Assembly (NCBI GenBank): GCA_047967505.1 | Contig: CM106541.1 | DNA: 64,000 nucleotides | Source of the DNA: Dipteris shenzhenensis | Lineage: Eukaryota; Polypodiophyta; Polypodiopsida; Gleicheniales | Direction: 5' to 3' (one strand) | Shown: positions 31,979 through 43,412 of the stretch, piece by piece | How the letters are laid out: every line of letters begins with the position of its first letter | Position numbering within the stretch: position 1 is the first letter of the stretch | Made by a program: the position numbers and the translations under genes | Notes under the pieces: model-generated | Seen by the model: only the letters and a program-made list of their open reading frames with translations | What the model was told of the DNA's origin: nothing | Database searches by the model: none

Positions 31979-32336
31979 TGTGAAGAGAGTGGGAGAGAGG
32001 TAAGGAGTCTCACTTGCAGCTTTCTCACATACATAATGGGGGAATACACACAAAGGTGGAGGCTGAAAATAGTTTTCCTCTTCTTAGTTGTGTAAGCCAA
32101 AAGAACTCTCTCTTAGTACAAAAGGAATAGGTGAACCCTATATGTGGGTCTCAAACCAAACTCAGCTAACTAAGGTGGCATACTAACTGAGCCACTAACT
32201 AGAGTACATAAAGATAGCTATCATCGAGCTATTATTCATGGGCGGTGTACCAACCGCATCTACAGCTAACAAGTCGGTGACATAAATGCACAACGGTCAC
32301 CTTGGCATATCACGAGTGGAGCTCGATATCTCAACA
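31979..32336 (-). repeat. Copia-3a 5' LTR (358 bp) and PBS
   Basis: On the minus strand it starts TGTTGAGATATCGAGCTCC (32336) and ends CTCTCTTCACA (31979). The tRNA-Met primer site lies at 31967-31978 (plus-strand GCTCTGATACCA). It is nearly collinear with the Copia-3b LTR at 52617-52973. Confidence 0.85.
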
Positions 32337-33276
32337 CTTCATGTACCTCATGATGCACTTAACTACCTCCCAATGCCTCTTTCCTCAATTAGCCATATAC
32401 CGGCTAACGACTCCCATTGCAAATGTAATGTCCGGTCTAGTAGTTATCATAACATACATAAGACTCCCAATCGTTGACGCATAAGGAACCTTGGTCATCA
32501 TGGCCCTCTCCTCATCTGATTTGGGACTATCTTCCTGACTCAGTTTCACATATGGAGGCAATAGAGTACTTAGTGCCTTCCCCCCTCCATATTGAAACGT
32601 CGCAACACTTTTGTAACATACTCTAGTCACGCGTGATGCGCATACCAAGAATATGACCTATAGATCCCAAATCCTTCATGTCAAAGGCCTCATGCAACTT
32701 GTCCTTCAATGCATCAAGCTCATCAGTGTTCTTGCTAGCCAATAACATATCATCCACATAAAGTGCTAGGAGTATCAAGCTATTATCATGAGCCCTTTAG
32801 TGTAGAGGCAGTGATCAATCTCACGTTTTCTGAAACCCTAGGACTGAATGAAAGCATCAAACTTGTGATACCATTCTCTAGGCACTTGCTTAAGGCCATA
32901 GAGACTCTTTTTAAGCTTGCAAACCAAAGGCTTTTTGCCCTTTTCTTCAAAGCCTTCTGACTGTCTCATGTGAATTTCCTCATGCAAATCGCCATGCAAG
33001 AAAGCTGTCTTGACATCCATCTACATAAGCTCCATATCCTCTATTGCCACAAGTCCAAGTACACATCTAAGTGTGGTCATTTTCAATGGGAGAGAATATC
33101 TCATCAAAGTCCACACCCTTCTCTTGCTTGAACCCTTTAGCAACCAAACGGGCCTTGTACTTAGGCACATCATCACCTGTGACCTTCATCTTGTAGACCG
33201 ATTTACATGGCAATGCTTTCTTTCCATGTGGCAAAGAAACCAAGTCCCAAGTCTTATTCTTAATGAGTGAACTCAT
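32337..33276 (-). pseudogene. Copia-4 reverse transcriptase and start of RNase H
   Basis: 33276-33067: [40 protein letters not shown]. 33020-32838: [41 protein letters not shown] is encoded at about 32748-32762 (LYVDDMLLASKNTDE). 32648-32385: SDEERAMMTKVPYASTIGSL, MITTRPDITFAMGVVSRYMA. The next readable codons, GKRHWEVVKCIMRYMK, are the RNase H start, cut by the Copia-3a LTR. Confidence 0.85.
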
Positions 33277-33279
33277 CTT

Positions 33280-34720
33280 TTATTGCATAGCATACTCCCA
33301 CTTGCGCTGATCCTCACGCATCATAGCCTCTCTGTAGCAAGAAGGCTCCCCGCAATTAGTAAGCATCACATAGTCTACCCCTAGAATAAATCTCTCAGGC
33401 AGTCTAGACACTCTAGATGTTCTTCTCAAGGGAATTTCAGCTTGCTGTCCCGCTTGCATTTTAGCCACATTTGGCTCATCATTGCCACTAATAGATGATC
33501 CATCATCTGCCCTTGATTGTGTACCTATGGGAGTACCTGGTGGCACCCTTTCCTGCACATTCGGTGCATGGACAACTTGCTGTCTATCAACATATGCGCA
33601 TGGATTCACATCTTGGAAAGTGATTCTCCTCATTTTCACATCCCTCATGGGTGTCGTATGCATATTCTTCTCATTGAAGACCACATCATGGCTTCATATG
33701 ATTTTCTTTGCTTCTGGATCCCAGAGATGATAGCCCATCTCTCCACTTTCACCATAACCCAGAAAGATGCATTTCCTAGACTTAGGATCTAGCGTCTTCC
33801 GAAGCTCTTTTGGCACAGGTGCATATGCCTCACACCCAAATATACGAAAATGAGAGTAAGAGGGCTTCTTGCCACTCCATGCCTCTCCAGGAATGCCACC
33901 ATCCAAACTCTTGCTAGGCCTGATCTATTGATCACATGCACTGTAGTCTTCATTGCCTTAGCCCAAAAACCACCAGAAAGACTTGCATTGGAAAGCATAC
34001 ATTGCAACCTTTCCTGAATGGTGCGGTTCATCTGTTCTGCAATTGGATTCTTCTCTGGAGTACGAGGGGATGTGAGATCCCTCTTAATCCCACGTGTACC
34101 ACAGAAATGCTAAAAGTCATGAGAGATATACTCTCCACCATTATCAGTCTGTAGGCATTTAAGCGTTCTACCTGATTGATTTTCAGCCAAAGCCAACCAG
34201 TTTTGAAATACCTGGAACACATCGCTCTTCCGAGCTATAGCATAAGTCCACACTTTCCTAGTTGCATCATCAATGAATGTCACATAGTATTCAGCCCCGC
34301 CTAATGATCATGTAGGCATGGGACCACATACGTCTGAATGCACCAAATCAAGCCTGTCAAGCTCTTTCTTTCCCCTTCTTTTATGGGCTGATTTAGTCTA
34401 CTTCCCATAGAGACATTGCTCACAACATTCAAAATTAGAAAAACTCAAATGCAGTACATAACCCAAACGGCATAAGAGTTTCATTCCATTCTGGCTCATG
34501 TGCCCCAACCTGCAATGCCACAAAGAAGTAATTGGCTACTCGGTTATTGCAACAACATGATCAGACACCCCTGATACATGTAAGGGATACAAAGTCCCAC
34601 ACTTGCCACCCCTGGCCAAAACCATAGAGCCCTTCTAAATTTTCCAACTCTGAAAGCCAAAAGTGGTCTAGAAACCAGCATCATCTAGCTGACCCACTGA
34701 AATAAGACTCTTGGTCAACT
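33280..34720 (-). pseudogene. Copia-4 integrase and linker
   Basis: 34222-33789 and neighbouring frames give the C-terminal core: MNRTIQERLQCMLSNASLSG, GFWAKAMKTTVHVINRS, and 33906-33694 GKKPSYSHFRIFGCEAYAPV and KCIFLGYGESGEMGYHLWD. 33684-33280 reads VFNEKNMHTTPMRDVKMRRI and a linker ending LRRTSRVSRLPERF. The N-terminal zinc region and first Asp block are recognisable around 34280-34560 (HLVHSDVCGP-like) but only across frameshifts. Confidence 0.75.
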
Positions 34721-35863
34721 TAGGCACATGTCTCACATTTTTCAAAACAAATGCAGACCCATTTGCAAAAGAAAACTTTGTCACCTACTCCCACTATGTC
34801 CCATGCATAGTTATTTCCAAGATGCACACAACTTGTCTTTCCATTATCATAAGTAGAGAACCATTCCCTATGGGGAGTGATATGGAATGAAGCTCCAAAA
34901 TCCAAAATCCAATCCTAGGAATATGCATCATCTGAAGTGGTAAGCAAGTCTGCAGGTAGACTAGACATGAAGAGAATGTCATTGTCACTATCATCAGTGA
35001 CTGCATTAATCTCCTCGATCTTAATTTTTTCTTTGTCCTCCCTTGGACTCTCTTCCTTCTTATTTGCACCCCAATTTGCATTCTTTTTCTTATCCTTTTG
35101 CTCTCTTTTCAGCTTGTAGCAATCCTTTTTCATATGGCCCTTCTTGCCACAGTGGTAACACTCAATGTTCCGAGGCTCTTTCTTGGGACTTCCCCTTGAT
35201 CTGTGATCTGCCCCTTTGCACATTTAAGGCTGTATCCTGCTTGTTGCCATCCATAGACTTCCGTCTAATCTCCTTGGCCAACAAGCTACCCACAACATCA
35301 TCAAACTTCAGTACTCCACTAGGTGCATAGTTACTGACAGCTGTACGGAAGGTATCCCATGAGGATGGCAATGAACATAAGAGAAATATCGCCTTAGTCT
35401 CCACACCAAAATTCATTTTCTGAGCCTGAAGTTGGCTAAAAATAATATTGAATTCATTCAAGTGAGAAGCAATAGAGACCCCTTCCTTCACCTCCAGCTC
35501 AAATAACCTCTTCACGAGGTAAACTTTATTAGAGGCAGTTTCCTTCTCATAAGTGGCACACAATTTCTTCCATAAATTTTCAGCAGTTTGCTCATTTACT
35601 ACTATGAAATAAACTGACTGTGCAAGATGAAGTCTAATAGTAGACTTTGCTAATGCATCCAAATCATTCCAATCATCCTAAGACATATATGCAGTCTTAG
35701 CTTCAATCCGTGCCAAGGGTTTAATCTGCTTCTTTTGAGTAAGCACATCCCTTATCTGTTCTTTCCACAAAGAAAAGTCTGTCCCATCAAACTTTTTAAT
35801 GCTGAAAAACTCCTTTTCAGACATGGAAGAGGATGCCATGATGCAAATGAAACAAAATCCCAA
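34721..35863 (-). pseudogene. Copia-4 gag with zinc knuckle and protease start
   Basis: 35863-35678: MGFCFICIMASSSMSEKEFF, KKFDGTDFSLWKEQIRDVLT, the copia gag N-terminus; the likely start is the ATG of MASSSMSEKE at about 35839. 35662-35162: MDALAKSTIRLHLAQSVYFI, AENLWKKLCATYEKETASNK (UBN2 core). 35223-34915 contains IECYHCGKKGHMKKDCYKLK, a complete CX2CX4HX4C zinc knuckle. The protease site is seen at 34905-34860 as MDFGASFHITPHREWF (D-F-G-A where D-S-G-A is usual). Stops between the frames mostly replace Gln or Trp. Confidence 0.8.
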
Positions 35864-37369
35864 ATGCTAGTACCTGCAAAAGAGAAATCACACCAAATGC
35901 TAGGTGCACCCAATATGTCTACTTTAATGAAGGATAGTGTCACCAAAACTCAAGGCTCAAGGCATTAAAATGCAACTGACTCATGTGCATATACTATGCA
36001 TCCATATGAGCAAATTTGGCCCAAAAGAAAAAATCTCAACCCACAAAGACAAAATAATGGCAAATATAATGCCAATAAGAGCCAAATGCCTCAAGCATAA
36101 ACACCGTCCATGGGCATAAGCATCAATAATGTCTCATCCAAAAGATCATAGCACACCATCCACTGCAATATGTCAAAGCTGTCCCTCAGCATAAAATAGC
36201 ATATGTGTGCTCAACGTCCATCAATAAAGCATCCCACAAGGCAATCTGGACCTACCAGTGCATCCAACAAGGATTATAATGCATCCAAATGGCTTGTAAA
36301 GCATCCAGTGCAACCCAATGCAAACCACAAATGAGTGCACATGGCTCAGACTGCAACCACAGTGATCTGCATAAGGTATATCCAAGAAATCACGGCCTTA
36401 TGGCAATGACCGCTAGTGAAAGTAGAACCTGGGATGTCTCAAAACATGGGCGTCACCGCATAATTGAACTCAGCAAGACAATTTGCAAATATCTCTCTTC
36501 TACCACAACTCCAAAATCTCATCCAAGGATGGAGTAAGAGCCAGTCAACCCTTGCATTTACTTGCAAAAATGAACCTTAGGAAACTTAACCTTAGACAAA
36601 ATGCCACATGGCAATCAATGAGAAGGTCTTGGAAACTTTGAGAAATTTCCTTGAAAGAGACGACGGAAAAACATAGAGAATAACAACTCCCTCAATTCTT
36701 CATGGAATGGCAAGCAGCTTTGTAGACATATGTTTCAGGTAATCCCGGATCCAACAGGATAGACAACTCTGCAAATGGAGGCCCAGATGTTGAGATCCCA
36801 CTCACACAGGAAATGGCAAAATGAAGACGTCAGAGTAGACATAGATTCACCATGGCTTCAAAAGTTCATGAAACCAGAAGCAGCTTCTCAAGTAGAAGTT
36901 TTGGACCACTCTAGATCCATTGGAAGTGTCAGAACTGCAAATGGTGGCCTTGATATGGAGATCCAACACACGAAATCTTCACAGAAAATGAATTTCTTCA
37001 CTTTTTGTAGGAGCTGTAACTTTTCATTGAAAAATCGGATGACAAAGATGTTAATAAGTGAAAATGTAGCTCTCAATCTGATCTACAACTTCCTTGAAGA
37101 CTTCAAGTTGAAATTCTATCTCTAATTCCGGATATTTACGCCACTACATATGTGTGTCTGAGAAGATTTGCTTATATCCTGCGCCTTCAACTTTGCAACC
37201 CAGTAAAACAAATGCCCAAGAGGATTTTCCCCCTTTCTCTCCAAATGCTATAGCAGCTCCAAAATCTATAGGTCCTCCTCTTGAACAAGGATCTTTGGGA
37301 TGCACCACTCTCTCTCCATGCTAGAGGCTGCACTGAGCTGCTCACGCTACCGCCAGGCTCTACTGCCAA
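35864..37369 (-). other. Copia-4 long untranslated leader
   Basis: About 1.5 kb between primer site and gag, without coding content on the minus strand. The plus-strand frames at 36289-37125 are not gene-like. GCATCCA-type words recur between 36070 and 36310. Such a long leader is unusual for copia and could include a captured or later-inserted sequence. Confidence 0.5.
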
Positions 37370-37542
37370 GCTCTGATACCAGTTGTGAGGACACAACGGA
37401 AGATGAGAGGGTGAGAGGAAGCTTGAGAGACACAAGTTTTGGTAGGTGCAGAACACCATAATCTTCTATGTCATCCATATATATATGTGTTTGAGTATTG
37501 TACATAACCGGGGTTAAGGTACAGTGGCCTTTAACCCCCACA
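37370..37542 (-). repeat. Copia-4 PBS and short 5' LTR
   Basis: The primer site is plus-strand GCTCTGATACCA (37370-37381). The LTR on the minus strand ends CCTCACA (37384) and plausibly starts TGTGGGGG (37542), giving about 159 bp with TGTG...CACA ends. A TATATATATGGATGAC box sits near 37480. The outer boundary rests on end symmetry only. Confidence 0.55.
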
Positions 37543-37740
37543 ATTAGTTTTCCAAGAATGCCAAGCCACAAGGAACCTTAATAGTTTTTTTTTTCCACTC
37601 GCACCGTTACTTAGTCTTATCCTTGCAATGGCATGCCAAAAAGGACCATCGGTTCTGATAAGCCAAAACAAGTTGAATGCTCATAATCATTCATAAGGCA
37701 TGCCTTAGATATGGAGCATGGAAAAGAGGATGAAGAGTTG

Positions 37741-37769
37741 AGAGAGAGAGAGAGAGAGAGGGAGGGGGC

Positions 37770-37818
<49 letters not shown>
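37741..37818. repeat. (GA)n microsatellite
   Basis: About 78 bp of nearly pure GA with one GGAGGGGGCG interruption. Frames through it are artefacts. The rest of 37543-38080 has nothing recognised. Confidence 0.95.
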
Positions 37819-37820
<2 letters not shown>

Positions 37821-38079
37821 AAGGAGGATTTTTAGGGGAAAGAGACAAAGACGGGGGATTATGTGGAAGTTAAACTCTAGTTGCATGTGTGGAATATGTC
37901 CAAATATCGGAAAAAGAATTTTTGGAAAATAAAAATGGTAATTTCAATTCTTGAAGATGAGTTTCATTACTAAGGCGACCTTTGAGGTAAGGCTACCTTT
38001 GAGGCAAGGCAAGCCAAAAATAGCATGAATCCATAGTTCCTTAAGGGGAGTACAAAAAAGTTTAAACTACATCCAGGTC

Positions 38080-38540
38080 AGCGCTCGTGTGGGAGACTGG
38101 TAGAACCGGTGGAACCAGACTACGTTACCATCATGACCTGCCCTTGACGTCCAGGAACGTGCATCAGTCACTGGGGCAGGCTACCCGTTGCTTCCAATTT
38201 CCCACCGCGAGTCACGTCCACGCCTCCCGATGCACCTTCCCAATGACCATAGGGTGCGTGTTCCGTCTATTTGCAACGAAGGAAAAAACTTAGGATAGAA
38301 AAGTACATGAATGAGGTCAATTTGGAAAGAATTTGCTGGAATGGAGGTGTTGCTGCATGGTGGCCACGTTCAAGTTTCCTTTTCCTGCCACCCTTCACAC
38401 AACATATTCCTCTCCACTCCTGTTGTTGCTGTTGTCTACGATCGATCGATTGATATTGTTGCTCTCGTATGCACAGCCAGCAATAGTTATCAGTCCAAAC
38501 ACCCTTTTCTATTATCAACTCGGTACGCAGTCTTTTCATC
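38080..38540 (+). promoter_or_regulatory. LEA gene upstream region with ACGT-core motifs
   Basis: This GC-richer stretch contains several ACGT cores: TACGTTACC (about 38121), TTGACGTCC (38146), GAACGTGCA (38155) and GTCACGTCCAC (38211). CACGTC-type boxes resemble abscisic-acid response elements, which commonly control LEA genes (family knowledge). No clear TATA box could be placed. 38400-38540 is likely the 5' UTR. Confidence 0.4.
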
Positions 38541-39266
38541 ATGTCGCACAACACCGGTAGCACCACTGATGCCGCTCGACAGAAGCTCGAGGAGACCAAG
38601 CAGACTGGCCAGCAGAAAGCGGAGGAGACCAAGGAATCCGCCAAGGTGATGGTGGAGTCTCCTTTTTATATGCAGCCCATTCGTCTATGACGTTGGTGCA
38701 ACGCGGACGCGCATCATCTTCTGTTCATATTAGCACTTCACAGAAGCCTTAGTTAAAACGGACGCCCGAATGACAGCCAGCTTAGTAGAAGCTCTCTCTC
38801 TATAGTGTTTGGTAGCAGAGGCTACGTACGTGAACGACTGCGCTTCTTCGTTAAAGTTTCCTAAGGATCCCTAATTTGACTGCTGTAAATCGCGGCAACC
38901 CGGAACTATATTGCTAATTCAATGCGTTCTTTACGCACAGGGGATGACGCAAAGTGCCCAGGAAAAGGCACAGGAAGCGGCACGGGCTGCTCAGGAGAAG
39001 ACCAGAGAGGCGAAAGAACAGACGGGAAGCGTCTTGCAGCAGGTTGTCCTCGTCACATCAGTGAACAAACATATGCCGCCTTCTTTACGTTCTATTCTAG
39101 TTTTCCCGTTTTCCTCGGGTGTCTTTCCCGCTCCTTTGGATTCGTCTATGTTCCAACGACTGTAAACATCTTTGTTGGTTGATTGTAGGCTGGCGACAAA
39201 GTGAAGAGCGCTGTGGAGTCATTGAAGAGCAGTGTCACAGGGAGTGGCCAAGGAGACGATCAATAG
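38541..39266 (+). CDS. Small LEA-type protein, three exons (94 residues)
   Basis: Exons at 38541-38645, 38941-39042 and 39189-39266, joined by two phase-0 GT...AG introns, give 35 + 34 + 25 codons and a TAG stop. The product is very hydrophilic, rich in K, E, Q, A and T and free of Cys and Trp. It has imperfect 11-residue repeats such as TKQTGQQKAEE, AQEKAQEAARA and AQEKTREAKEQ, typical of LEA group 3/LEA_4 proteins. These are disordered in water and fold into amphipathic helices on drying, protecting membranes and proteins. No signal peptide, so probably cytosolic. The start is the first ATG of the open frame (ATGTCGCACAAC). All splice sites are canonical and no defect is seen, unlike every other gene here. 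Exon-repeat correspondence supports the model. Exact LEA subgroup is uncertain. Confidence 0.82.
38646..38940 (+). other. LEA gene intron 1
   Basis: 295-bp intron, donor CCAAG/GTGATG, acceptor TTTACGCACAG. The flanking codons are continuous in phase 0. Confidence 0.8.
39043..39188 (+). other. LEA gene intron 2
   Basis: 146-bp intron, donor CAGCAG/GTTGTC, acceptor GGTTGATTGTAG. Phase 0. Confidence 0.8.
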
Positions 39267-39890
39267 ACCGGAGGACAGCATTTCGTATTGAGTGTTTATA
39301 GATCAGTATCACCTATGTTCATAATCCTCCGAGAGGATCAGTTGGTCATGTTCATAAGCCACCCCTATAAGTTCGCGTCCCCTATCTGTGTGGGATGTAA
39401 CTAGAATTTGAAGGTGCCACATAATTTTTCATAGTAAAGATCTGACTGGGTTAGTTCTATAAAGATTGTTGGCATTTCAAGCTATTTGTTTTTCTTTTAT
39501 TCTTGCTATCTATAGTTTTTTTTTGCTACCGATCGTTGATTGCATTGACTTAAGAGGTTTTATGATAGACCATTATTAGTTCGTGAATAGGTAGGAGGAT
39601 GCTGTGTAACTTCCAAGCCTTGAGTAATCTCGGATGGGAGAGTGGCTAGTAAATTGTTAACCTGTAGGGTGTTTTGGATGGGTTGGTAAATCGCAACTTC
39701 AGAATTCCCTTTAGTTTGGTTCTGCAAAGGATATTAGTCACGTAGTGGTAGAATTGCTTAAGAAGTTTGCGTGCTATGGAATGATACTTTTGAAAGATAA
39801 ACTTCTGGGGGCATGTCCATATATTTGGCTTTTGCGAGGTTGTCATAGGTTACGTCAACTGAGTAGCCGGAAGGTATCTGCACCGCCAGC
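39267..39890. other. LEA 3' UTR and intergenic
   Basis: The first 200-250 bp are probably 3' UTR, though no strong polyadenylation signal could be placed. The rest holds nothing recognised. Confidence 0.4.
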
Positions 39891-39895
39891 AGTTT

Positions 39896-40160
39896 CCATA
39901 AATCATCGAAACGGATCAGTGATTTGAAATGATGGCAGCTTAAGTAATTGGCCGCAAGCCTTTGCATTTGTCTACAGGGATTTGAAACGGACGGGAGCCT
40001 ATTAGTACACTTTCCATAAATCATCGAAACCGATGAGTGATTTAAATCGATGGCAGCCGAAGAAATTGGCCACAACGCCTTTGGATTTGTTTAAAGTGAT
40101 TTGAAACGGATGGCAGAAAGTTGAAACGATGGCAGCCTAAGTAATTGGTCACGAGCCTTT
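39896..40160. repeat. Tandem duplication of about 118 bp
   Basis: CCATAAATCATCGAAAC at 39896 and 40014 heads two copies, each followed by GTGATTTRAA, GATGGCAGC, AATTGGCC and GCCTTTGSATTTG. A third partial copy follows near 40125. Confidence 0.8.
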
Positions 40161-40329
40161 AGCATTTATTTATGCTAATAGCTGATCCTTTTCGCCATAA
40201 TGAGCAAACCATGGAGGTGAAAGCAAACTGGGTAAGTATAATAATCGCGATCGTTGCTTAATTCGGGGAAAAACTCAATGCTAGCATATTAGCTTATCAA
40301 ATGAAAGAAAAGTATAAAGGTGGTTAGGT

Positions 40330-42560
40330 TTTCGAGCGAATTTGTTCGAGCCAAAATTGAGATGAAAGCTTGAATTCATCAATTTATAAGTGCAGCAAAT
40401 GTGGTGGATTAGATCAAATAATGTGGATGAATCTATCAAATAGGTCTTGGCAATGTATTAATTTGTAAGTTGCAAATGTGGTGGATGTTATGAATAGGTC
40501 CCTTCCACTTGGAAGGCCCAACGTATGTATTAGCGGAAAAGATTTAAGTAACGTACTAGTGGCCTTTCTTGAGCCAAAATTGAGATAAAATTTTAGTTAT
40601 ATTAATTTGTAAGTAGCCAGTGTGGTGGATTGGATGAAATAGGTCTTAGCAATGTGTTGGATTCTATCAAATAGGTCTTGGCAATGTATTAATTTGCAAG
40701 TTTTCTATCAAATAGGTCTTGGCAATGTATTAATTTGTAAGCTGCAAATGTGGTGGATGTTATGAAAAGATTTCAGCAATGTACTAGTGGCCTTTCTTGA
40801 GCCAAAATTGAGATAAAATTTAAGTTATATTAATTTGTAAGTCAGCAATGTACTAGTGGCCTAGTGGCCTTTCTTGAGCCAAAATTGAGATAAAATTTTA
40901 GTTATATTAATTTGTAAGTTGCCAATGTGGTGGATTGGATGAAATAGGTCCCAACAATGTGTTAAATGTACTAGTGGAAATCTCTCGGGCAGCGTAACGT
41001 ATGTACTAGTGGAAAAAACGAGAGATTGGAAAGAGCAACTAGCGATAACGTCCTAGACAAGTATGTACTAGGGGAAATCTCTCGGGCAATGTAATGATGT
41101 ACTTAAAAAACGAGAGATTGGAAAGAGCAACTAGCGTTTAACATCCTAGATGAGGGATTTAACGTAAGCACGTTAACGTCCTAGATGAGAGATTTAACGT
41201 AAGCACGTTAACATCCTAGATGAGAGATTTTAGTGGCCATAATTCTTGGAAAAATAAAACCAAGACTTTATCATATTGTAGCTCAAGATAATGCACATGT
41301 TATCATATTGTAGCTCAAGATAATGCAATGCATGTTATCATATTGTAGCACATGCTATCAAAATAAATCATTAGTTCAATCATATTGTAGCGCAAGATAA
41401 TGTACATGCTATCAAAATAAAACCAAGAGATTATATTGTAGCGCAAGATAATGCACATGCTATCATACTCTTAACTCATGAAATGAGTTATCAATGAAAG
41501 TGGAGTAAGGGAAAGAAACCATGAAATGAAAGCGACTCATCAAAATAAAATCTAGAGTTAATCATGAGTCCATTATAAAAATGAAATGAAAGAAACCATG
41601 AAGTGGAGCAAATCGGGTAGGTATCACATTATCCCATTAGTTGCTTCATTTGCTTTTTAACTCATGAAGTGGAGTAACCATGTAATCATATTAACTCATG
41701 AAATGAAAGAAATCATGAGTCCATCAAAATGAAATGAAAGACAGAAACCATGAAGTGCAGCAAATTGGCTATCCCATTAGTTACTTCACGTTGCTTCATG
41801 TGTTAAAAACCCAATTAGCTTATCACATGTAAGAGAGAAGAAATGAGTGGAAATGAGATACTTTGATTTTATAACACTTTCAAATGTGTTGGATACTATT
41901 AATAGGTCGTGGCAATGTATCAATTGCAAGGGCAACGTATTGATGGAAACGTGAAATGCAAGGGCAATTTGTAAGTTCCAATGTGCTTGATGCAAGGGCA
42001 ACATATTTATGGAAAAGTGAAATGCAAGGGCGATTTGTAAGTTGCAAATGTGCTTGTTGCAAGGGCAACATATTGATGGAAAAGTGAAATGCAAGGGCAA
42101 CGTATTGATGGAAAAGTGAAATTCTCCAATTAAAAAGGGAACGTATTGATGGAAAGGTGAGACGTTCACCTTATGGTAAAGGTATTGATGCCGGAAAAAC
42201 CCTTAAATTAAAAAGGGCAACGTATTGATGGAAAGGTGAGACGTAAGGTATTGATGGAAAAACCCTTAAATTAGAAAGGGCAAAGTATTATGGAATAAGG
42301 TGAGCTTATGCACATCAAATAATAAGGTGAGCTTATGCACATTAATAAGGTGACTTATTGAGACGATGTTCACGAGTGGCACTTGCAAGGTGGCAAGATG
42401 ACCAACACTCATAAGGCATTGAGAGGCGTATAAAAGATGACCAACACTCATATAGTGAAAAAATGAGAGATTGAAAAGAGCAACTTATAGTGAAAAAATG
42501 AGAAATCAAAAAGAGAAACGTATGAATTAGTGAAAATATGGAAAATATGAAAATATGGAA
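40330..42560. repeat. Patchwork of short local duplications
   Basis: Blocks of 15-60 bp recur in changing order. AGCCAAAATTGAGATAAAAT (about 40353, 40570, 40802, 40878), AATAGGTCTTGGCAATGTATTAATTTG (three times, 40440-40740), CTCGGGCAGCGTAACG and GAGATTGGAAAGAGCAACTAGCG (twice, 40980-41140), ATCATATTGTAGCTCAAGATAATGC (several, 41270-41460), and GGGCAACGTATTGATGGAAA (at least five, 41930-42230). No protein-coding content. The minus-strand 127-codon frame at 41786-42169 is a by-product of the repeats. Confidence 0.8.
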
Positions 42561-42575
42561 AATATGGAAAGTGCA

Positions 42576-43060
42576 ACTTATTAGCAATTTAGCACTGTCG
42601 CGCTAGGGGCAAGCTATAGCAATGTGGTAGGTTCTTGTCCAAAGCGGACTTTGTATGTTTGAATTCACGTTCACAAAATCCCATTTTGGATTTTCTAGGG
42701 ATAGGCTATAGCAAACACACAAGCGCATATGATCAGCTCTACTCAAGGATTGTTCTATTTGCATGAGCAATGTGACCCCAATGTCATACACACTAGACTG
42801 TAAGCAAGCACATCGAATCAACTCTATTCGAGGATTTCTCTATTTGCATGAGCAATGTGATCCCAATATCATACACAGGGAATTGTAATGTCAAAGCCGC
42901 CTATATTGAATTAGTGAAAATATGCAAAGAGCAACTAGGCCACAATTGGAGTTTATTAGTAATTTAGCACTGCCGCGCTAGGGGCAGCAGGCTATAGCAA
43001 TGAGATAGGTTCCTGTCTAAAGTGGACTTTGTATGTTTGAAATTGTGTTCACATAAGCCC
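42576..43060. repeat. Direct repeat with 378-bp offset plus inner 85-bp duplication
   Basis: TAGCAATTTAGCACTGTCGCGCTAGGGGCA near 42580 returns near 42958, each followed by GGCTATAGCAATG, TAGGTTC, GACTTTGTATGTTTGAA and a TTCACA block. Between them an 85-bp unit (TCTATTTGCATGAGCAATGTGA, CATACACA) is tandemly duplicated near 42758 and 42840. Confidence 0.8.
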
Positions 43061-43412
43061 CCTTTGTATTTTCCTAACACACAAGCAAATGGATCATTGT
43101 TTGCTTGGGTGTAGCCATTTTTGGTGAGGTTCAGGGAATTTTTTGTATATAGATATCTTGCATAACCCATAACTTATGCATTGCTCAATGAAATTCGGCA
43201 AACTTTGTCTTCAACTTGTAGTACACATTCCAAACTTGAACAAGATACCAAAAAATTATGGAATAAGGATTTGGAACGAGACAGTTAAAACATTACAAAT
43301 GCTATGTTGCATGTGAAGCATGCGTCCTGAAACTATAGGATATAGCAATTTATTCAAAAACATCAAAATTTTATTCTGTACATACATGAAACCAAGTAAT
43401 AATTCAAAAGTA
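43061..43412. other. Intergenic, nothing recognised
   Basis: AT-rich. No supportable feature. Confidence 0.5.

Larger units (their letters stand above)
27776..32336 (-). mobile_element. Copia-3a: 5' LTR to RNase H, no 3' LTR
   Basis: Minus-strand element with 5' LTR (31979-32336), primer site, gag remnant, protease and integrase regions, RT and most of RNase H. The right (5') end sits inside the RNase H of Copia-4, showing that Copia-3a inserted into Copia-4. The left (3') end is fused internally to Copia-2a at about 27775. Same family as Copia-3b (48336-52973). About 700 bp of gag present in 3b is deleted here near 31365. Confidence 0.85.
32337..37542 (-). mobile_element. Copia-4: 5' part of a copia element
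   Basis: Minus-strand element with a short 5' LTR (about 37384-37542), primer site, unusually long leader (35864-37369), gag, protease/integrase, RT and the first codons of RNase H. It ends at 32337, where Copia-3a inserted. Coding content is the most complete gag-to-RT series of the block, but every domain is broken at least once. Confidence 0.85.

Noticed and set aside
41786-42169. 127-codon minus-strand frame
   Set aside because: Its repeating peptide mirrors the DNA repeats (CCATCAATA-type blocks) and has no recognised domain.
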